Shown here in pieces: positions 35,095 to 46,367 of a DNA stretch of 64,000 nt. The DNA is from Novosphingobium sp. UBA6272 (GTDB lineage Bacteria; Pseudomonadota; Alphaproteobacteria; Sphingomonadales; Sphingomonadaceae). The stretch spans positions 1-64,000 of the forward strand of contig NZ_DJUW01000001.1 of NCBI RefSeq assembly GCF_002440635.1, written 5' to 3'. Position 1 is the first letter of the stretch, and each line of letters opens with the position of its first letter. The translations under genes and the position numbers were made by a program. Under the pieces are notes generated by a model. The model saw only the letters and a list, made by a program, of their open reading frames with translations. It did no database searches and was not told the origin of the DNA.

Positions 35095-37125
35095 ATGCGT
35101 CCTGCCTTGCTGCCGCTGGCCCTGCTGCTGCTTTCAACCAGCGCGATCACCCAGGTTCCGAAGGATCAGCTCGATCAGCCGCCGGCCAATGCCCGGCATT
35201 ACACGATCCAGTCGACCGGCGGGAAGCACGGGGATTCGTGGGTCTGGCAATTGCCGGACGGGACCCGCAAGGCGCGCGAATCGATGGTGCTGCGCGGGAT
35301 GGTGTGGGAAATGGACTATACCGGGAAACCCGGTGCCAACGGCCTTCCCGCTAGCATCACGGTGCGCGGGGTGACGCCAAACGGCAATGCGGCAGAGAGC
35401 TTTTCGCTGACCGGATCGGTCGGCAACTGGCTCAGCCCGGTCGACAAGGGAAGCGGCGCGGCGGCGGGCAAGTTCTATGCGGCCTACGGCGGGCCGATCG
35501 ACACTACCGCCTGGCTGGTCGAACGACTGGTGGCGAGCCCGAACAAACGGCTCGCGCTGCTGCCCGGCGGCGAAGTGAGGGCCGAGCGACTGACCACGAT
35601 GACCGTCGGCAAAGGCAAGACCGCCAAGCCGATCGTGCTGTGGCAGATCCTGGGCTATTCAACCTCGCCATTCCCGGTCTGGACTGACACCAAGGGCAAG
35701 TTCTTTGCCGTATCCAATGGCATGGCCTGGCTGCCCGATGGCTATGCCGGAGAGCAGGCGCGGATCGAGAAAGTGCAAAGCGCTGCGCTAAGTGCGCAGG
35801 CCCCGCTGCTTTACAAGAAGCTGGTGACCGTGCCCAAGGCGCCGGTCGCGTTCCGCAACGTCAAGCTGTTCGATGCCGATGCCCGGCGGTTCCTGACTGG
35901 GCAAACGGTGGTCGTCTCGGGCGCGAAGATCGTCGCGGTGGGACCGGTCGGCTCGACCCCGGTCCCGGCCGGCGCACAGGTGATCGACGGCACCGGCAAG
36001 ACCCTGCTGCCGGGCCTGTGGGATTGCCACATGCATGTCGGCGACGATTATACCGGCGCGCAGGAGCTTTCGCTGGGGGTCACCTCGGTGCGTGATCCGG
36101 GTAACGACGATGTCAAGACGGTCGATCGCTGGAAACGGGCGCGGGCCGGCCGGCTGCTGATGCCCAACGTCTATGCCAGCTCGCTGATCGACGGGAAGGG
36201 CCCCAACACGGCGCAGGTCGCCAATGTCGCAACCAGCGAGGCCGAAGCGATCGCGCTGGTCCGCAAGGCCAAGGCCAACGGCTTCACCGGGGTTAAGTTT
36301 TACGGCACTTTCGACTATCGTTGGCTCCCCGCCGCGATTGCCGAGGCGCACAAGCTGGGTCTGCATGTCCATGGCCACGTGCCCAAGGGCATCCGCCCCA
36401 GCCAGGCAGTGCGCCATGGCTATGACGAGATCACCCATATCAACTGGATCGTGATGGAAGGCGTCCCTGCCGAAGTGCTGCCGGTCGACAATGGCATTGC
36501 CCGGTTCGAGGCGCCTGGCCGCTACATGAAGGACATGGCGCTGGACAGCCCGGAAATGTCCGGCCTGATCGCAACCATGGCAGCAAAGCAGATCTACTCC
36601 GACCCGACGATGGTGGCATTTGAATCGATCTACGTGCCCGAAGCCGGCGAGCTTGGGGCCAGCTACACCGCCCTTGTCGGGACCTTGCCGGTGACGATGG
36701 AGCGGTCATTCAAGTCCGGCGGCTTTGCGGTGCCAGCGGGACTCGCCCGATCGGACTATCGCGCCAGCTGGAGCCGGATGGTCGCGCTGCTCGGCATGAT
36801 GCACAAGGCCGGGGTGCCGATCGTCGCCGGGACCGACGGCTATGGCTTCGAACTGATCCACGAGCTGGAAATCTACCTCGAGGCCGGGATGACCCCGGCC
36901 GAAGCGATTGCGGCGGCGACAATCGTTCCGGCGAAGATGCTGGGGGTCGACAAGCGTACCGGTTCGATCGCGGTCGGCAAGGACGCCGACCTGTTCCTGG
37001 TAGAGGGTGATCCCGAGCAGAAGATCGGCGACCTGCGCCAAACCCGCTGGGTCATGCAGGGCGGCAGGTTGATGAACGCGGACGAACTGCGCTCTGCCGT
37101 GGGCTTCAGCGGCAGGCCGCGCTAG
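35095..37125 (+). CDS. secreted amidohydrolase with N-terminal extension
   Basis: A 676-residue protein with a signal peptide (MRPALLPLALLLLSTSAITQ) and an N-terminal domain of about 250 residues that I do not recognise, followed by an amidohydrolase barrel: LLPGLWDCHMHVGDDYTG (metal-binding His-x-His), VTSVRDPGNDD, the lysine in FTGVKFYGTFD, HVHGHVPKG, HINW, and AGTDGYGFELIHEL. The C-terminal composite sheet has VGKDADLFLVEGDPEQ. It is divergent from another secreted amidohydrolase with a 142-base gap and may share regulation. Substrate unknown. Confidence 0.88.
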   Translation: MRPALLPLALLLLSTSAITQVPKDQLDQPPANARHYTIQSTGGKHGDSWVWQLPDGTRKARESMVLRGMVWEMDYTGKPGANGLPASITVRGVTPNGNAAESFSLTGSVGNWLSPVDKGSGAAAGKFYAAYGGPIDTTAWLVERLVASPNKRLALLPGGEVRAERLTTMTVGKGKTAKPIVLWQILGYSTSPFPVWTDTKGKFFAVSNGMAWLPDGYAGEQARIEKVQSAALSAQAPLLYKKLVTVPKAPVAFRNVKLFDADARRFLTGQTVVVSGAKIVAVGPVGSTPVPAGAQVIDGTGKTLLPGLWDCHMHVGDDYTGAQELSLGVTSVRDPGNDDVKTVDRWKRARAGRLLMPNVYASSLIDGKGPNTAQVANVATSEAEAIALVRKAKANGFTGVKFYGTFDYRWLPAAIAEAHKLGLHVHGHVPKGIRPSQAVRHGYDEITHINWIVMEGVPAEVLPVDNGIARFEAPGRYMKDMALDSPEMSGLIATMAAKQIYSDPTMVAFESIYVPEAGELGASYTALVGTLPVTMERSFKSGGFAVPAGLARSDYRASWSRMVALLGMMHKAGVPIVAGTDGYGFELIHELEIYLEAGMTPAEAIAAATIVPAKMLGVDKRTGSIAVGKDADLFLVEGDPEQKIGDLRQTRWVMQGGRLMNADELRSAVGFSGRPR

Positions 37126-37288
37126 CCGGCAGGCACGGCACCTGGATCATTTTCGGGGCTTTCCGACGGACTTCCACAGCCTGTCGTCTCGCAGGCATTG
37201 CGCCGGGGGCAGGGCATGCCCATATCCCCGCTCAAGGACGGGATTCACCCGTATCGGCCTATCGCGCAGGCCGGATTGGACGGATTTT

Positions 37289-39706
<2,418 letters not shown>

Positions 39707-39848
39707 TTTCTGCTGCATTGCAGCGATTCGTCAGGCCCTGGCCCGTGCTGCAATGCGGCATCGGGCACGGGATCACGCGTGTGGGCCTCAATTCGTCGAA
39801 AAGCGCGGAGAATCGTGGATAATCTGGCCTTTTTTCGACCTTTTGGCT

Positions 39849-39877
39849 TTGACAGTCCCCGCAAAAGTCGCTCAATT
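39849..39877 (+). promoter_or_regulatory. putative sigma-70-type promoter of hupB
   Basis: TTGACA followed after 17 bases by TCAATT lies about 60 bases before the HU start codon. The -35 is exact and the -10 is weak. It is the best match in the 233-base lon-hupB gap, which otherwise holds the palindrome GCTGCATTGCAGC just after lon. Confidence 0.45.
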
Positions 39878-39939
39878 CCGGCCAGCTTTTGAGGCGAATC
39901 ACAAGATCCAAAGCACTAGAAAGGTAGGGGGTTCCCGAC

Positions 39940-40212
39940 ATGAACAAGAACGAACTGATCGGCGCAGTTGCTGACGCCAGCGGTCTCACCAAGAGCGATG
40001 CCACCAAAGCCGTTGAAGGCGTTTTCGAAGCCATCACCGGCGCACTGAAGAGCGGCGACGAAGTTCGCCTCGTCGGCTTCGGCACCTTCTCGGTTGCCAA
40101 GCGCAAGGCTTCGACCGGCCGTAACCCGCGTACCGGCGAACCGATGAAGATCAAGGCTTCGGCTCAGCCGAAGTTCAAGGCCGGCAAGGGCCTCAAGGAC
40201 GCCGTCAACTAA
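39940..40212 (+). CDS. hupB: DNA-binding protein HU
   Basis: A 90-residue HU: MNKNELIGAVADASGLTKSDATKAVEGVF, the saddle strand RLVGFGTFSVAKRKAS, the DNA-intercalating arm tip GRNPRTGEPMKIKA and the C-terminal FKAGKGLKDAVN. Histone-like dimers bend and coat DNA. The gene has its own promoter-like sequence and a strong downstream terminator, so it is monocistronic. Codon use is highly biased, as expected for an abundant protein. Confidence 0.98.
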   Translation: MNKNELIGAVADASGLTKSDATKAVEGVFEAITGALKSGDEVRLVGFGTFSVAKRKASTGRNPRTGEPMKIKASAQPKFKAGKGLKDAVN

Positions 40213-40264
40213 GACGGATCGCTGGATTTCGGGCCGCTTCGCCTCGCGCCCGGATCGCAAAACA

Positions 40265-40298
40265 GCCGCGCTGACCTTTGGGTCGGCGCGGCTTTTTT
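40265..40298 (+). terminator. rho-independent terminator of hupB
   Basis: A strong stem GCCGCGC/GCGCGGC extended by TGACC/GGTC with a short loop is followed by TTTTTT. It begins about 50 bases after the HU stop. It also separates hupB from the convergent acyltransferase gene. Confidence 0.92.
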
Positions 40299-40318
40299 GT
40301 TGCCTTGAACGCCGGGGG

Positions 40319-41359
40319 CTAGCCCGCGCCCTTCGCAACCGTTGGCTTGCTCGAAAAGCTGACCACCTTTGAGAAGAACCACGACAGCGCCAGCGCGATC
40401 CCTATCGCCAACGCGGCGATCTGGCCGCTGTTGCTGCCGGCCAGTTCCTTGGTCCAGACCAGCACTGTCAGGTGTACGCAGTAAAGCGGCAGCGAGTAGT
40501 TGCCGAGCCATTCGAGCGGCGCCTTGAGGCTTTGCGGCGGGCGGCACATCGCGGTCAGCCACATCATTACCGGCAGGAACAGGATTACAAAGCCCAGATC
40601 GCCCCAGACCTTGCCAAGCGGCAGATAGGGAACTGCCGCAATCCCCGCTACCGGCAGGACCAGCGCCAGCTGCCAGGGCAGGCTCGGCGTGCGCAGCCCG
40701 CCCTTGTAGAGCCGCCCGATCCACACCCCCAACACATAGGAGAAGCCAACGCGGGGGAGGGCCATCCACCAGGTCTTCCAGGTCGGCGCATTGACGCCCA
40801 TCGTATCGGCACCGTGCAGCTGGACGGTATGGATCAGCCAGCCCCCCATGATCAGCGCCAGCAGGCCCATTGCCCAGGTCGGCACCCGCTTCAGCGCGAG
40901 GGCATGGATGAAATTGGCCAGCAGTTCATAGAACAGCGTCCATTGCGGTCCGTTGTAGCGATAGAACGGCCCGGTTCCGGCCAGGCTTGGGATCATCAGC
41001 AGGTCGAGCGCCAGCCACCACAGCAGGGTCAGCGGATCGGCCATGCCGATGTAGAACGCGCGCACCACTGCGACCCCAGCACCGACCGCCACCAGTGGCC
41101 AGAGCCGCTTGAACCGCGCCCAGGTAAACTCCAGCGCGCCAATCCCGCTCAGAAGCTTCTTCTCGGTCGAAACCGCCAGGACAAAGCCTGACAGCAGGAA
41201 GAACAGGTCGACGAACAGATAGCCGCGCTGGAACGGTCCGCCGATCCCGTAAACAATGTCGAGGTGGTAGAATACGATCATGAACGCGGCGACGCCGCGC
41301 AGACCATCCAGCTGGAACATGCGCGGCGCGTGAGCCGCCGACGCTGCCTGTTCGGTCAT
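40319..41359 (-). CDS. acyltransferase 3 family membrane protein
   Basis: A 346-residue integral membrane acyltransferase (Acyl_transf_3). It begins with the cytoplasmic-face signature FQLDGLRGVAAFMIVFYHLD (catalytic His in YHLD) and RGYLFVDLFFLLSGFVLA, then about ten hydrophobic segments including LNSLPLYCVHLTVLVW-type helix. Such enzymes acylate extracellular polysaccharides or lipid-linked sugars. The ATG at 41359 is chosen; the longer upstream reading is low-quality. The acyl group and acceptor are unknown. Confidence 0.9.
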   Translation of the reverse strand: MTEQAASAAHAPRMFQLDGLRGVAAFMIVFYHLDIVYGIGGPFQRGYLFVDLFFLLSGFVLAVSTEKKLLSGIGALEFTWARFKRLWPLVAVGAGVAVVRAFYIGMADPLTLLWWLALDLLMIPSLAGTGPFYRYNGPQWTLFYELLANFIHALALKRVPTWAMGLLALIMGGWLIHTVQLHGADTMGVNAPTWKTWWMALPRVGFSYVLGVWIGRLYKGGLRTPSLPWQLALVLPVAGIAAVPYLPLGKVWGDLGFVILFLPVMMWLTAMCRPPQSLKAPLEWLGNYSLPLYCVHLTVLVWTKELAGSNSGQIAALAIGIALALSWFFSKVVSFSSKPTVAKGAG

Positions 41360-41467
41360 TCCCCATCCCTCCCTGTGCGCTTCCTTACAACAGCATGCCG
41401 GATAAAGATCAACCACGACAGGGCCGTACTGGACGCGAAGGTCGGCAATCCCTATATGCCCCCGGCA

Positions 41468-41740
41468 ATGAACCGGATTGTCCTGGCCCTTCTCGCCCTG
41501 TTTGCAGGGATCGCCGCGCAGGTAACCCCTGCCGAGGCACGGGTGCGCGGACAGGCCGAGGTCGGCGCCGTCCTTGCTCAGCGCAGCGCGGCCCGCACGG
41601 CGGCTTCGGCCCAGATCCACGTCGCGATGCGGGCCGAAACCCGCATTCCGGAGGACCAGCCCGCTGCCGACACGCCGCGCGCCTTCGCTCCGCTGACGGT
41701 TCCCGCGGTTCGTGTCCGGATCGATCGCGCCCGCGAATAG
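41468..41740 (+). CDS. small secreted protein of unknown function
   Basis: A 90-residue protein with a clear signal peptide (MNRIVLALLALFAGIAAQVTPAEA) and a short, Ala/Arg-rich mature part without recognisable domain. The start may be four codons earlier at 41456. It is divergent from the acyltransferase and lies upstream of secA in the same direction. No function assigned; it may be a fast-evolving periplasmic protein. Confidence 0.6.
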   Translation: MNRIVLALLALFAGIAAQVTPAEARVRGQAEVGAVLAQRSAARTAASAQIHVAMRAETRIPEDQPAADTPRAFAPLTVPAVRVRIDRARE

Positions 41741-41834
41741 CCCGCGCTGACTGCCCGCCCCAGGCGAGCCGCGCTGGCGCATTCGCGCCCGCGCAAACCT
41801 GCACCATATCACTCAAATTATTCAGGAATTGCCC

Positions 41835-44555
41835 ATGTTCGGCAGCATCGCCAAGGCCATTTTCGGCTCGTCCAACGATCGTTACGTCAAGTCGCTCGAC
41901 AAGATCGTAAAGCAGATAGCGGCCTACGAGCCCGCGCTCGAAGCGCTCTCGGAAGAAGAGCTTCAGGCCCAGACCGCCAAGTTCCGCCGCATGCTGGATG
42001 AGGGCAAGACCCTCGACGAGCTGCTGCCCGAAGCCTTCGCCACCGTGCGTGAAGCATCGAAGCGCGTGCTCGGCATGCGCCACTTCGACGTGCAGATGAT
42101 CGGCGGGATCGTGCTTCACCGCGGCGAAATTGCCGAAATGCGCACGGGCGAGGGCAAGACCCTGGTCGCGACGCTGGCGGTCTATCTGAACGCGCTGGAA
42201 GGCAAGGGTGTCCACGTCGTCACCGTGAACGACTACCTCGCCCGCCGCGACGCCGAATGGATGGGGCAGATCTACAAGTTCCTCGGCCTGACGGTTGGGG
42301 TGATCGTGCCCAACCTGTCGGAATACGAGCGCCGCGAAGCTTACGAGTGCGATATCACTTACGCGACCAACAACGAGCTTGGCTTCGATTACCTGCGCGA
42401 CAACATGAAGCACGAGCGGAGCCAGATGGTGCACCGCCCGTTCAATCACGCGATCGTCGACGAGGTTGACTCGATCCTGATCGACGAAGCCCGTACCCCG
42501 CTGATCATCTCGGGCCCGACCGACGACAAGAGCGAGCTCTATGTCCAGGTCGATGCGATCGTGAAGCAGCTTCCGACCGAGCTTTACGAGAAGGACGAGA
42601 AGACCAAGAACATCACCCTGACCGAGGACGGGGTCGAATGGGCCGAGCGTCAACTTGAGGCGGCCGGACTGCTGGTTGGCTCGAACCTCTATGACGTCGA
42701 GAACACCCAGGTGGTCCATCACCTCGACCAGAGCCTCAAGGCCGTGATGATGTTCAAGCGCGACATCGACTACGTGGTTGAAGACGGCAAGGTGGTGATC
42801 ATCGACGAGTTCACCGGCCGCAAGATGGAAGGGCGGCGCTGGTCGAACGGCCTGCACCAGGCGGTTGAAGCCAAGGAAGGCGTGACCATCGAGCCCGAGA
42901 ACCAGACCATGGCCTCGATCACCTTCCAGAACTATTTCCGGATGTATCCCAAGCTTTCGGGCATGACCGGCACCGCCGCGACCGAAGCGGCGGAATTCTT
43001 CGACATCTACAAGATGAACGTGGTGACGATCCCCACCAACGTGCCCGTACAGCGGGTCGACGAAGAGGACGAGTTCTACAAGAACACCACCGACAAGTTC
43101 GCCGCGATCGCCAAGCAGATCAAGGAAAAGAGCGACAAGGGCCAGCCGGTGCTGGTCGGCACGGTGTCGATCGAAAAGTCGGAATTGCTCAGCGAATTCC
43201 TCAACAATGAGGGCGTGAAGCACAACGTCCTCAACGCCCGCTTCCACGAAATGGAAGCGCACATCGTCGCTCAGGCCGGCCAGCCCGGCGCGGTGACCGT
43301 GGCAACCAACATGGCCGGCCGCGGCACCGACATCAAGCTGGGCGGCAACGCCGAGTTCCGGATCGAGGACGAGCTGAAGGACATGCCCGAGGGGCCGGAG
43401 CGCAACAAGGCGATCGCCAGGATCGAAGAGGAAGTCGAGATTTCCCGGCAAAAGGTGCTGGCTTCTGGCGGGCTCTGCGTGATCGGCACCGAGCGCCACG
43501 AAAGCCGCCGCATCGACAACCAGCTGCGTGGCCGCTCGGGCCGGCAGGGCGACCCCGGCATGTCGAAGTTCTACCTTTGCCTCGAGGATGACCTGCTGCG
43601 GATCTTCGGGCCGGACACGCTGTTCTCCAAGATGATGAACAGCAACCTGGCCGACGGCGAGGCGATCGGTTCGCGCTGGCTGTCGAAGGCGATCGAAACC
43701 GCGCAGAAGAAGGTCGAAGCGCGCAACTACGATATCCGCAAGCAGGTCGTCGAATACGACGACGTGATGAACGACCAGCGCAAGGTGATCTACGAGCAAC
43801 GCGCCGACATCATGGACGCCGAAACCGTGGACGAAGTGGTTGAGGACATGCGCCACGATACGGTCAACACGCTGGTCGGCACCGCTTGCCCGCCGGGATC
43901 CTATCCCGAACAGTGGGACATCGAAGGGCTGAAGCAGCGCTGCATCGAGGTGCTGGGGATCGAGCCGGCCTTCGACGACTGGTTTGCCGAGGACGGGATC
44001 GAGCCCGAAGACATCGAAATCCGCCTGTCCGAAGCCGCCGATGCCAAGATGGCGTCCAAGATGGGCGACGATTCCGCGATCTGGCGCCAGGTCGAAAAGC
44101 AGATCCTGCTCGATCGGCTGGATCACTACTGGAAGGAACACCTCGCCACGCTCGATGCGCTGCGCCAAGTGGTGTTTCTGCGCGCCTATGCTCAGAAGCA
44201 GCCGATCAACGAGTACAAGCAGGAAGCCTTCGGGCTGTTCGAAAGAATGCTGGGCGCGATCCGCGAGGACGTGACCCGGATCCTGATGAACAGCGAACTG
44301 CGCATGCCCGATCCGGTCCAGATGCCGGAACTGCCGGCCTTCCTGACCAGCCACATCGATCCCTTCACCGGGGAAAATGATGCCGGCTCGCGCACTCCTG
44401 GTGCGGAAGCGATGATGGGCGCGCTGGGTTCGGGCATTGCCGCCGCAGCGGCCGGAACGGTCAATCCCTATGCCGACCTCGGCCTGTCGCGCAACGCGAT
44501 GTGCCCTTGCGGTTCGGGCCAGAAGTACAAGCACTGTCACGGCGCGGTGGGGTGA
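41835..44555 (+). CDS. secA: preprotein translocase ATPase SecA
   Basis: A 906-residue SecA, the motor that drives secretory proteins through SecYEG. It shows Walker A MRTGEGKTLVATLAVYLNAL, DEVDSILIDEARTPLIISG, the preprotein cross-linking domain, GRGTDIKLGGNAEFRIEDEL and, at the C-terminus, the zinc-binding CPCGSGQKYKHCHG tail that binds SecB and lipids. Start at the ATG at 41835 (MFGSIAKAIFGSSNDRYVK). With secDF and ffs in the same window, the export genes are spread over several transcripts. Confidence 0.98.
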   Translation: MFGSIAKAIFGSSNDRYVKSLDKIVKQIAAYEPALEALSEEELQAQTAKFRRMLDEGKTLDELLPEAFATVREASKRVLGMRHFDVQMIGGIVLHRGEIAEMRTGEGKTLVATLAVYLNALEGKGVHVVTVNDYLARRDAEWMGQIYKFLGLTVGVIVPNLSEYERREAYECDITYATNNELGFDYLRDNMKHERSQMVHRPFNHAIVDEVDSILIDEARTPLIISGPTDDKSELYVQVDAIVKQLPTELYEKDEKTKNITLTEDGVEWAERQLEAAGLLVGSNLYDVENTQVVHHLDQSLKAVMMFKRDIDYVVEDGKVVIIDEFTGRKMEGRRWSNGLHQAVEAKEGVTIEPENQTMASITFQNYFRMYPKLSGMTGTAATEAAEFFDIYKMNVVTIPTNVPVQRVDEEDEFYKNTTDKFAAIAKQIKEKSDKGQPVLVGTVSIEKSELLSEFLNNEGVKHNVLNARFHEMEAHIVAQAGQPGAVTVATNMAGRGTDIKLGGNAEFRIEDELKDMPEGPERNKAIARIEEEVEISRQKVLASGGLCVIGTERHESRRIDNQLRGRSGRQGDPGMSKFYLCLEDDLLRIFGPDTLFSKMMNSNLADGEAIGSRWLSKAIETAQKKVEARNYDIRKQVVEYDDVMNDQRKVIYEQRADIMDAETVDEVVEDMRHDTVNTLVGTACPPGSYPEQWDIEGLKQRCIEVLGIEPAFDDWFAEDGIEPEDIEIRLSEAADAKMASKMGDDSAIWRQVEKQILLDRLDHYWKEHLATLDALRQVVFLRAYAQKQPINEYKQEAFGLFERMLGAIREDVTRILMNSELRMPDPVQMPELPAFLTSHIDPFTGENDAGSRTPGAEAMMGALGSGIAAAAAGTVNPYADLGLSRNAMCPCGSGQKYKHCHGAVG

Positions 44556-44581
44556 TCATTCCTGCCCGTGCCGGGGATGAT
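44555..44581. repeat. imperfect hairpin after secA
   Basis: ATCAT/ATGAT with inner CC/GG surround CGTGCC. It resembles the GC-rich hairpin following the aldo/keto reductase gene at 28241 (shared TGCCGGGGA). There is no T-run, so it may be a short repeat rather than a terminator. Confidence 0.4.
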
Positions 44582-44584
44582 TGA

Positions 44585-45322
44585 GTGGACTGGCTGACCC
44601 CCGCCTTCTTCGCCACCGCGCTGCTCTATGCCTCGGTCGGGTTCGGCGGCGGATCGACTTACAATGCGCTGCTCAGCCTGGCCGGGTTCGATTACCGGCT
44701 GCTGCCGATCGTCAGCCTGTGCTGCAACGTCGTAGTCGTCACCGGCGGCACGATCCGCTTTGCCCGGGCCGGGGTGGTGCCATGGCGGCGCGCGATGCTC
44801 CTCTCGCTGGTCGCCGCGCCGCTGGCTTTCCTCGGCGGGCTTACCCCGATCCGGGAGGAGACATTCCTGTTCCTGCTGGGGTTGAGTCTGGTGGGAGCGG
44901 GCCTGGCCCTGTTCATCCCGCGCACGCCGGATGCGGAGGCAGAGCCAGGCGATGGAACACGGTTCATGCCATTGCTGGCAGCACCGCTGGGCTACCTTGC
45001 AGGGCTGGTCGGGATCGGGGGCGGAATCTTCCTGGCGCCCTTGCTGCACCTGACCCGCTGGGCTCAGGCCCGTCAAATTGCGGCGACCACCAGCCTGTTC
45101 ATCCTGATCAATTCGCTGACCGGCCTGGCGGGACAGCTCACCAAGAATGGCACCGAGCAGTTCGCCAACGCGCTGACCCCGGCATTGCCGCTGCTGATCG
45201 CAGTGGTGCTGGGCGGTCAGCTCGGCAGCATGCTGGCCCTGCGCTGGCTGCCCGAACGGGTGATCCGCTGGCTGACCGCGATATTGACGATCTGGGCAGG
45301 CACCAGGCTGCTGTTCGGCTGA
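44585..45322 (+). CDS. TauE/SafE family membrane transporter
   Basis: A 245-residue membrane protein of the TauE/SafE (DUF81) family with about seven or eight hydrophobic segments. Recognisable are the first repeat VGFGGGSTYNALLSLAGFDY, and the second repeat LAGLVGIGGGIFLAPLLHLT with conserved AATTSLFILINS. Members export sulfite, sulfoacetate or other anions; substrate unknown. It begins at a GTG 29 bases after secA and is probably cotranscribed or linked to it. A bidirectional hairpin follows the stop codon. Confidence 0.9.
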   Translation: MDWLTPAFFATALLYASVGFGGGSTYNALLSLAGFDYRLLPIVSLCCNVVVVTGGTIRFARAGVVPWRRAMLLSLVAAPLAFLGGLTPIREETFLFLLGLSLVGAGLALFIPRTPDAEAEPGDGTRFMPLLAAPLGYLAGLVGIGGGIFLAPLLHLTRWAQARQIAATTSLFILINSLTGLAGQLTKNGTEQFANALTPALPLLIAVVLGGQLGSMLALRWLPERVIRWLTAILTIWAGTRLLFG

Positions 45323-45329
45323 AAAAGCA

Positions 45330-45356
45330 AAAGCCCCGCCACTAGGACGGGGCTTT
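45330..45356. terminator. bidirectional terminator-like hairpin
   Basis: AAAGCCCCG/CGGGGCTTT is a perfect nine-base arm with a nine-base loop beginning eight bases after the transporter stop. The A-rich and T-rich flanks make it usable in both directions, ending the transporter transcript on the plus strand and the tRNA-Asn transcript on the minus strand. Confidence 0.85.
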
Positions 45357-45373
45357 GCAATGCCCGGGCGGGG

Positions 45374-45448
45374 TGGCTCCCCGAGTAGGATTCGAACCTA
45401 CGACCAAGTGATTAACAGTCACCTACTCTACCGCTGAGCTATCGGGGA
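45374..45448 (-). tRNA. tRNA-Asn (anticodon GUU), CCA encoded
   Basis: The minus strand folds into a cloverleaf: acceptor TCCCCGA/TCGGGGA, D arm GCTC, anticodon loop CTGTTAA (GUU), T loop TTCGAAT, discriminator G and encoded CCA. G73 and GUU are asparagine identity elements. It faces the bidirectional hairpin at its 3' end. Confidence 0.96.
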
Positions 45449-45524
45449 ATGCTCCCCCGCCTGCGGGCAGGGGTGCGCCTATAGCAGCGCCGACATTTTT
45501 GGCAAGCGGGTCGGCGGCAAAAAA

Positions 45525-46304
45525 TCAGACTTCGAACTGCTCGGCAAAGATGCGCTCTTCAAGGGTCTTTCCGGGATCGAACAGCAGAGTCAGCTGGCAC
45601 TCGCGGGCAACGCGAACCTCTACCTCCAGGATATCGCGCAGTTCCTTCTGGTCAGCCACCACCGCAACCGGTCGCTTGTCCGGGTCGAGCACGCGGAACG
45701 ACATCTCGTAGTGATCGGGCAGGATCGCCCCGCGCCAGCGCCGCGGGCGGAACGGGCTGATCGGGGTCAGCGCGACCAGGTTGGAGGTGAGCGGCAGGAT
45801 CGGTCCGTTGGCGGAGAGGTTGTAGGCGGTCGACCCGGCCGGAGTGGCGACCAGCACGCCGTCGCAAAACAGTTCGGCCATCCGCACCTTGCCGTTGACC
45901 GAAACCTCCAGCCGCGCGGTCTGGCGGGTTTCGCGCAGCAGCGAGACCTCGTTGATGGCGAGGCCCCTGACCTGTTTGCCGCTGCCCAGCGTGGCGATCA
46001 TCTCGAGCGGGGTAATATTGAGCTGCTTGGCCCGCGCGATCCGCTCGGCCAGGCTCCGGCTCGACTTCGGCTTGTTCATCATGAAGCCGACGGTGCCGAA
46101 GTTTATCCCGTATGCCGGGACGACATGCCCACAATCGAGCATCTCGTGCAGCGCGTGGAGCATTTGCCCGTCACCGCCCAGGACCACGGCCATGTCAGCC
46201 TCGGCCAGAGGGACGAAATCGATCTCGCCGCGCAGCTGGACGGCAGCCTCTTGTGCGCGGGGCGTGTCGGAGGCCAGCAAGGCGAGGGCGGGGGTTTTGC
46301 TCAT
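45525..46304 (-). CDS. nadK: NAD kinase
   Basis: A 259-residue NAD kinase making NADP from NAD and ATP in the cytoplasm. The catalytic GGDG is in DMAVVLGGDGQMLHALHEM, followed by YGINFGTVGFMMN, the NAD-binding NEVSLLRE, and GVLVATPAGSTAYNLSANGPILPL. The ATG at 46304 (SKTPALALLASDTPRAQEAA) is chosen since the longer reading has no conserved residues. It is divergent from the EAL protein gene with 63 bases between. Confidence 0.96.
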   Translation of the reverse strand: MSKTPALALLASDTPRAQEAAVQLRGEIDFVPLAEADMAVVLGGDGQMLHALHEMLDCGHVVPAYGINFGTVGFMMNKPKSSRSLAERIARAKQLNITPLEMIATLGSGKQVRGLAINEVSLLRETRQTARLEVSVNGKVRMAELFCDGVLVATPAGSTAYNLSANGPILPLTSNLVALTPISPFRPRRWRGAILPDHYEMSFRVLDPDKRPVAVVADQKELRDILEVEVRVARECQLTLLFDPGKTLEERIFAEQFEV

Positions 46305-46367
46305 CTGCGCGGGTGCATATGGGCAATTTGAACACTTTGGTAGGGGCCTTATGCTAGGCGTGCCCGA

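Noticed and set aside
41409..44540. A long open frame of over a thousand codons opposite secA
   Set aside because: It is the antisense of secA in a GC-rich gene. The secA reading has all motifs; the antisense translation has none.
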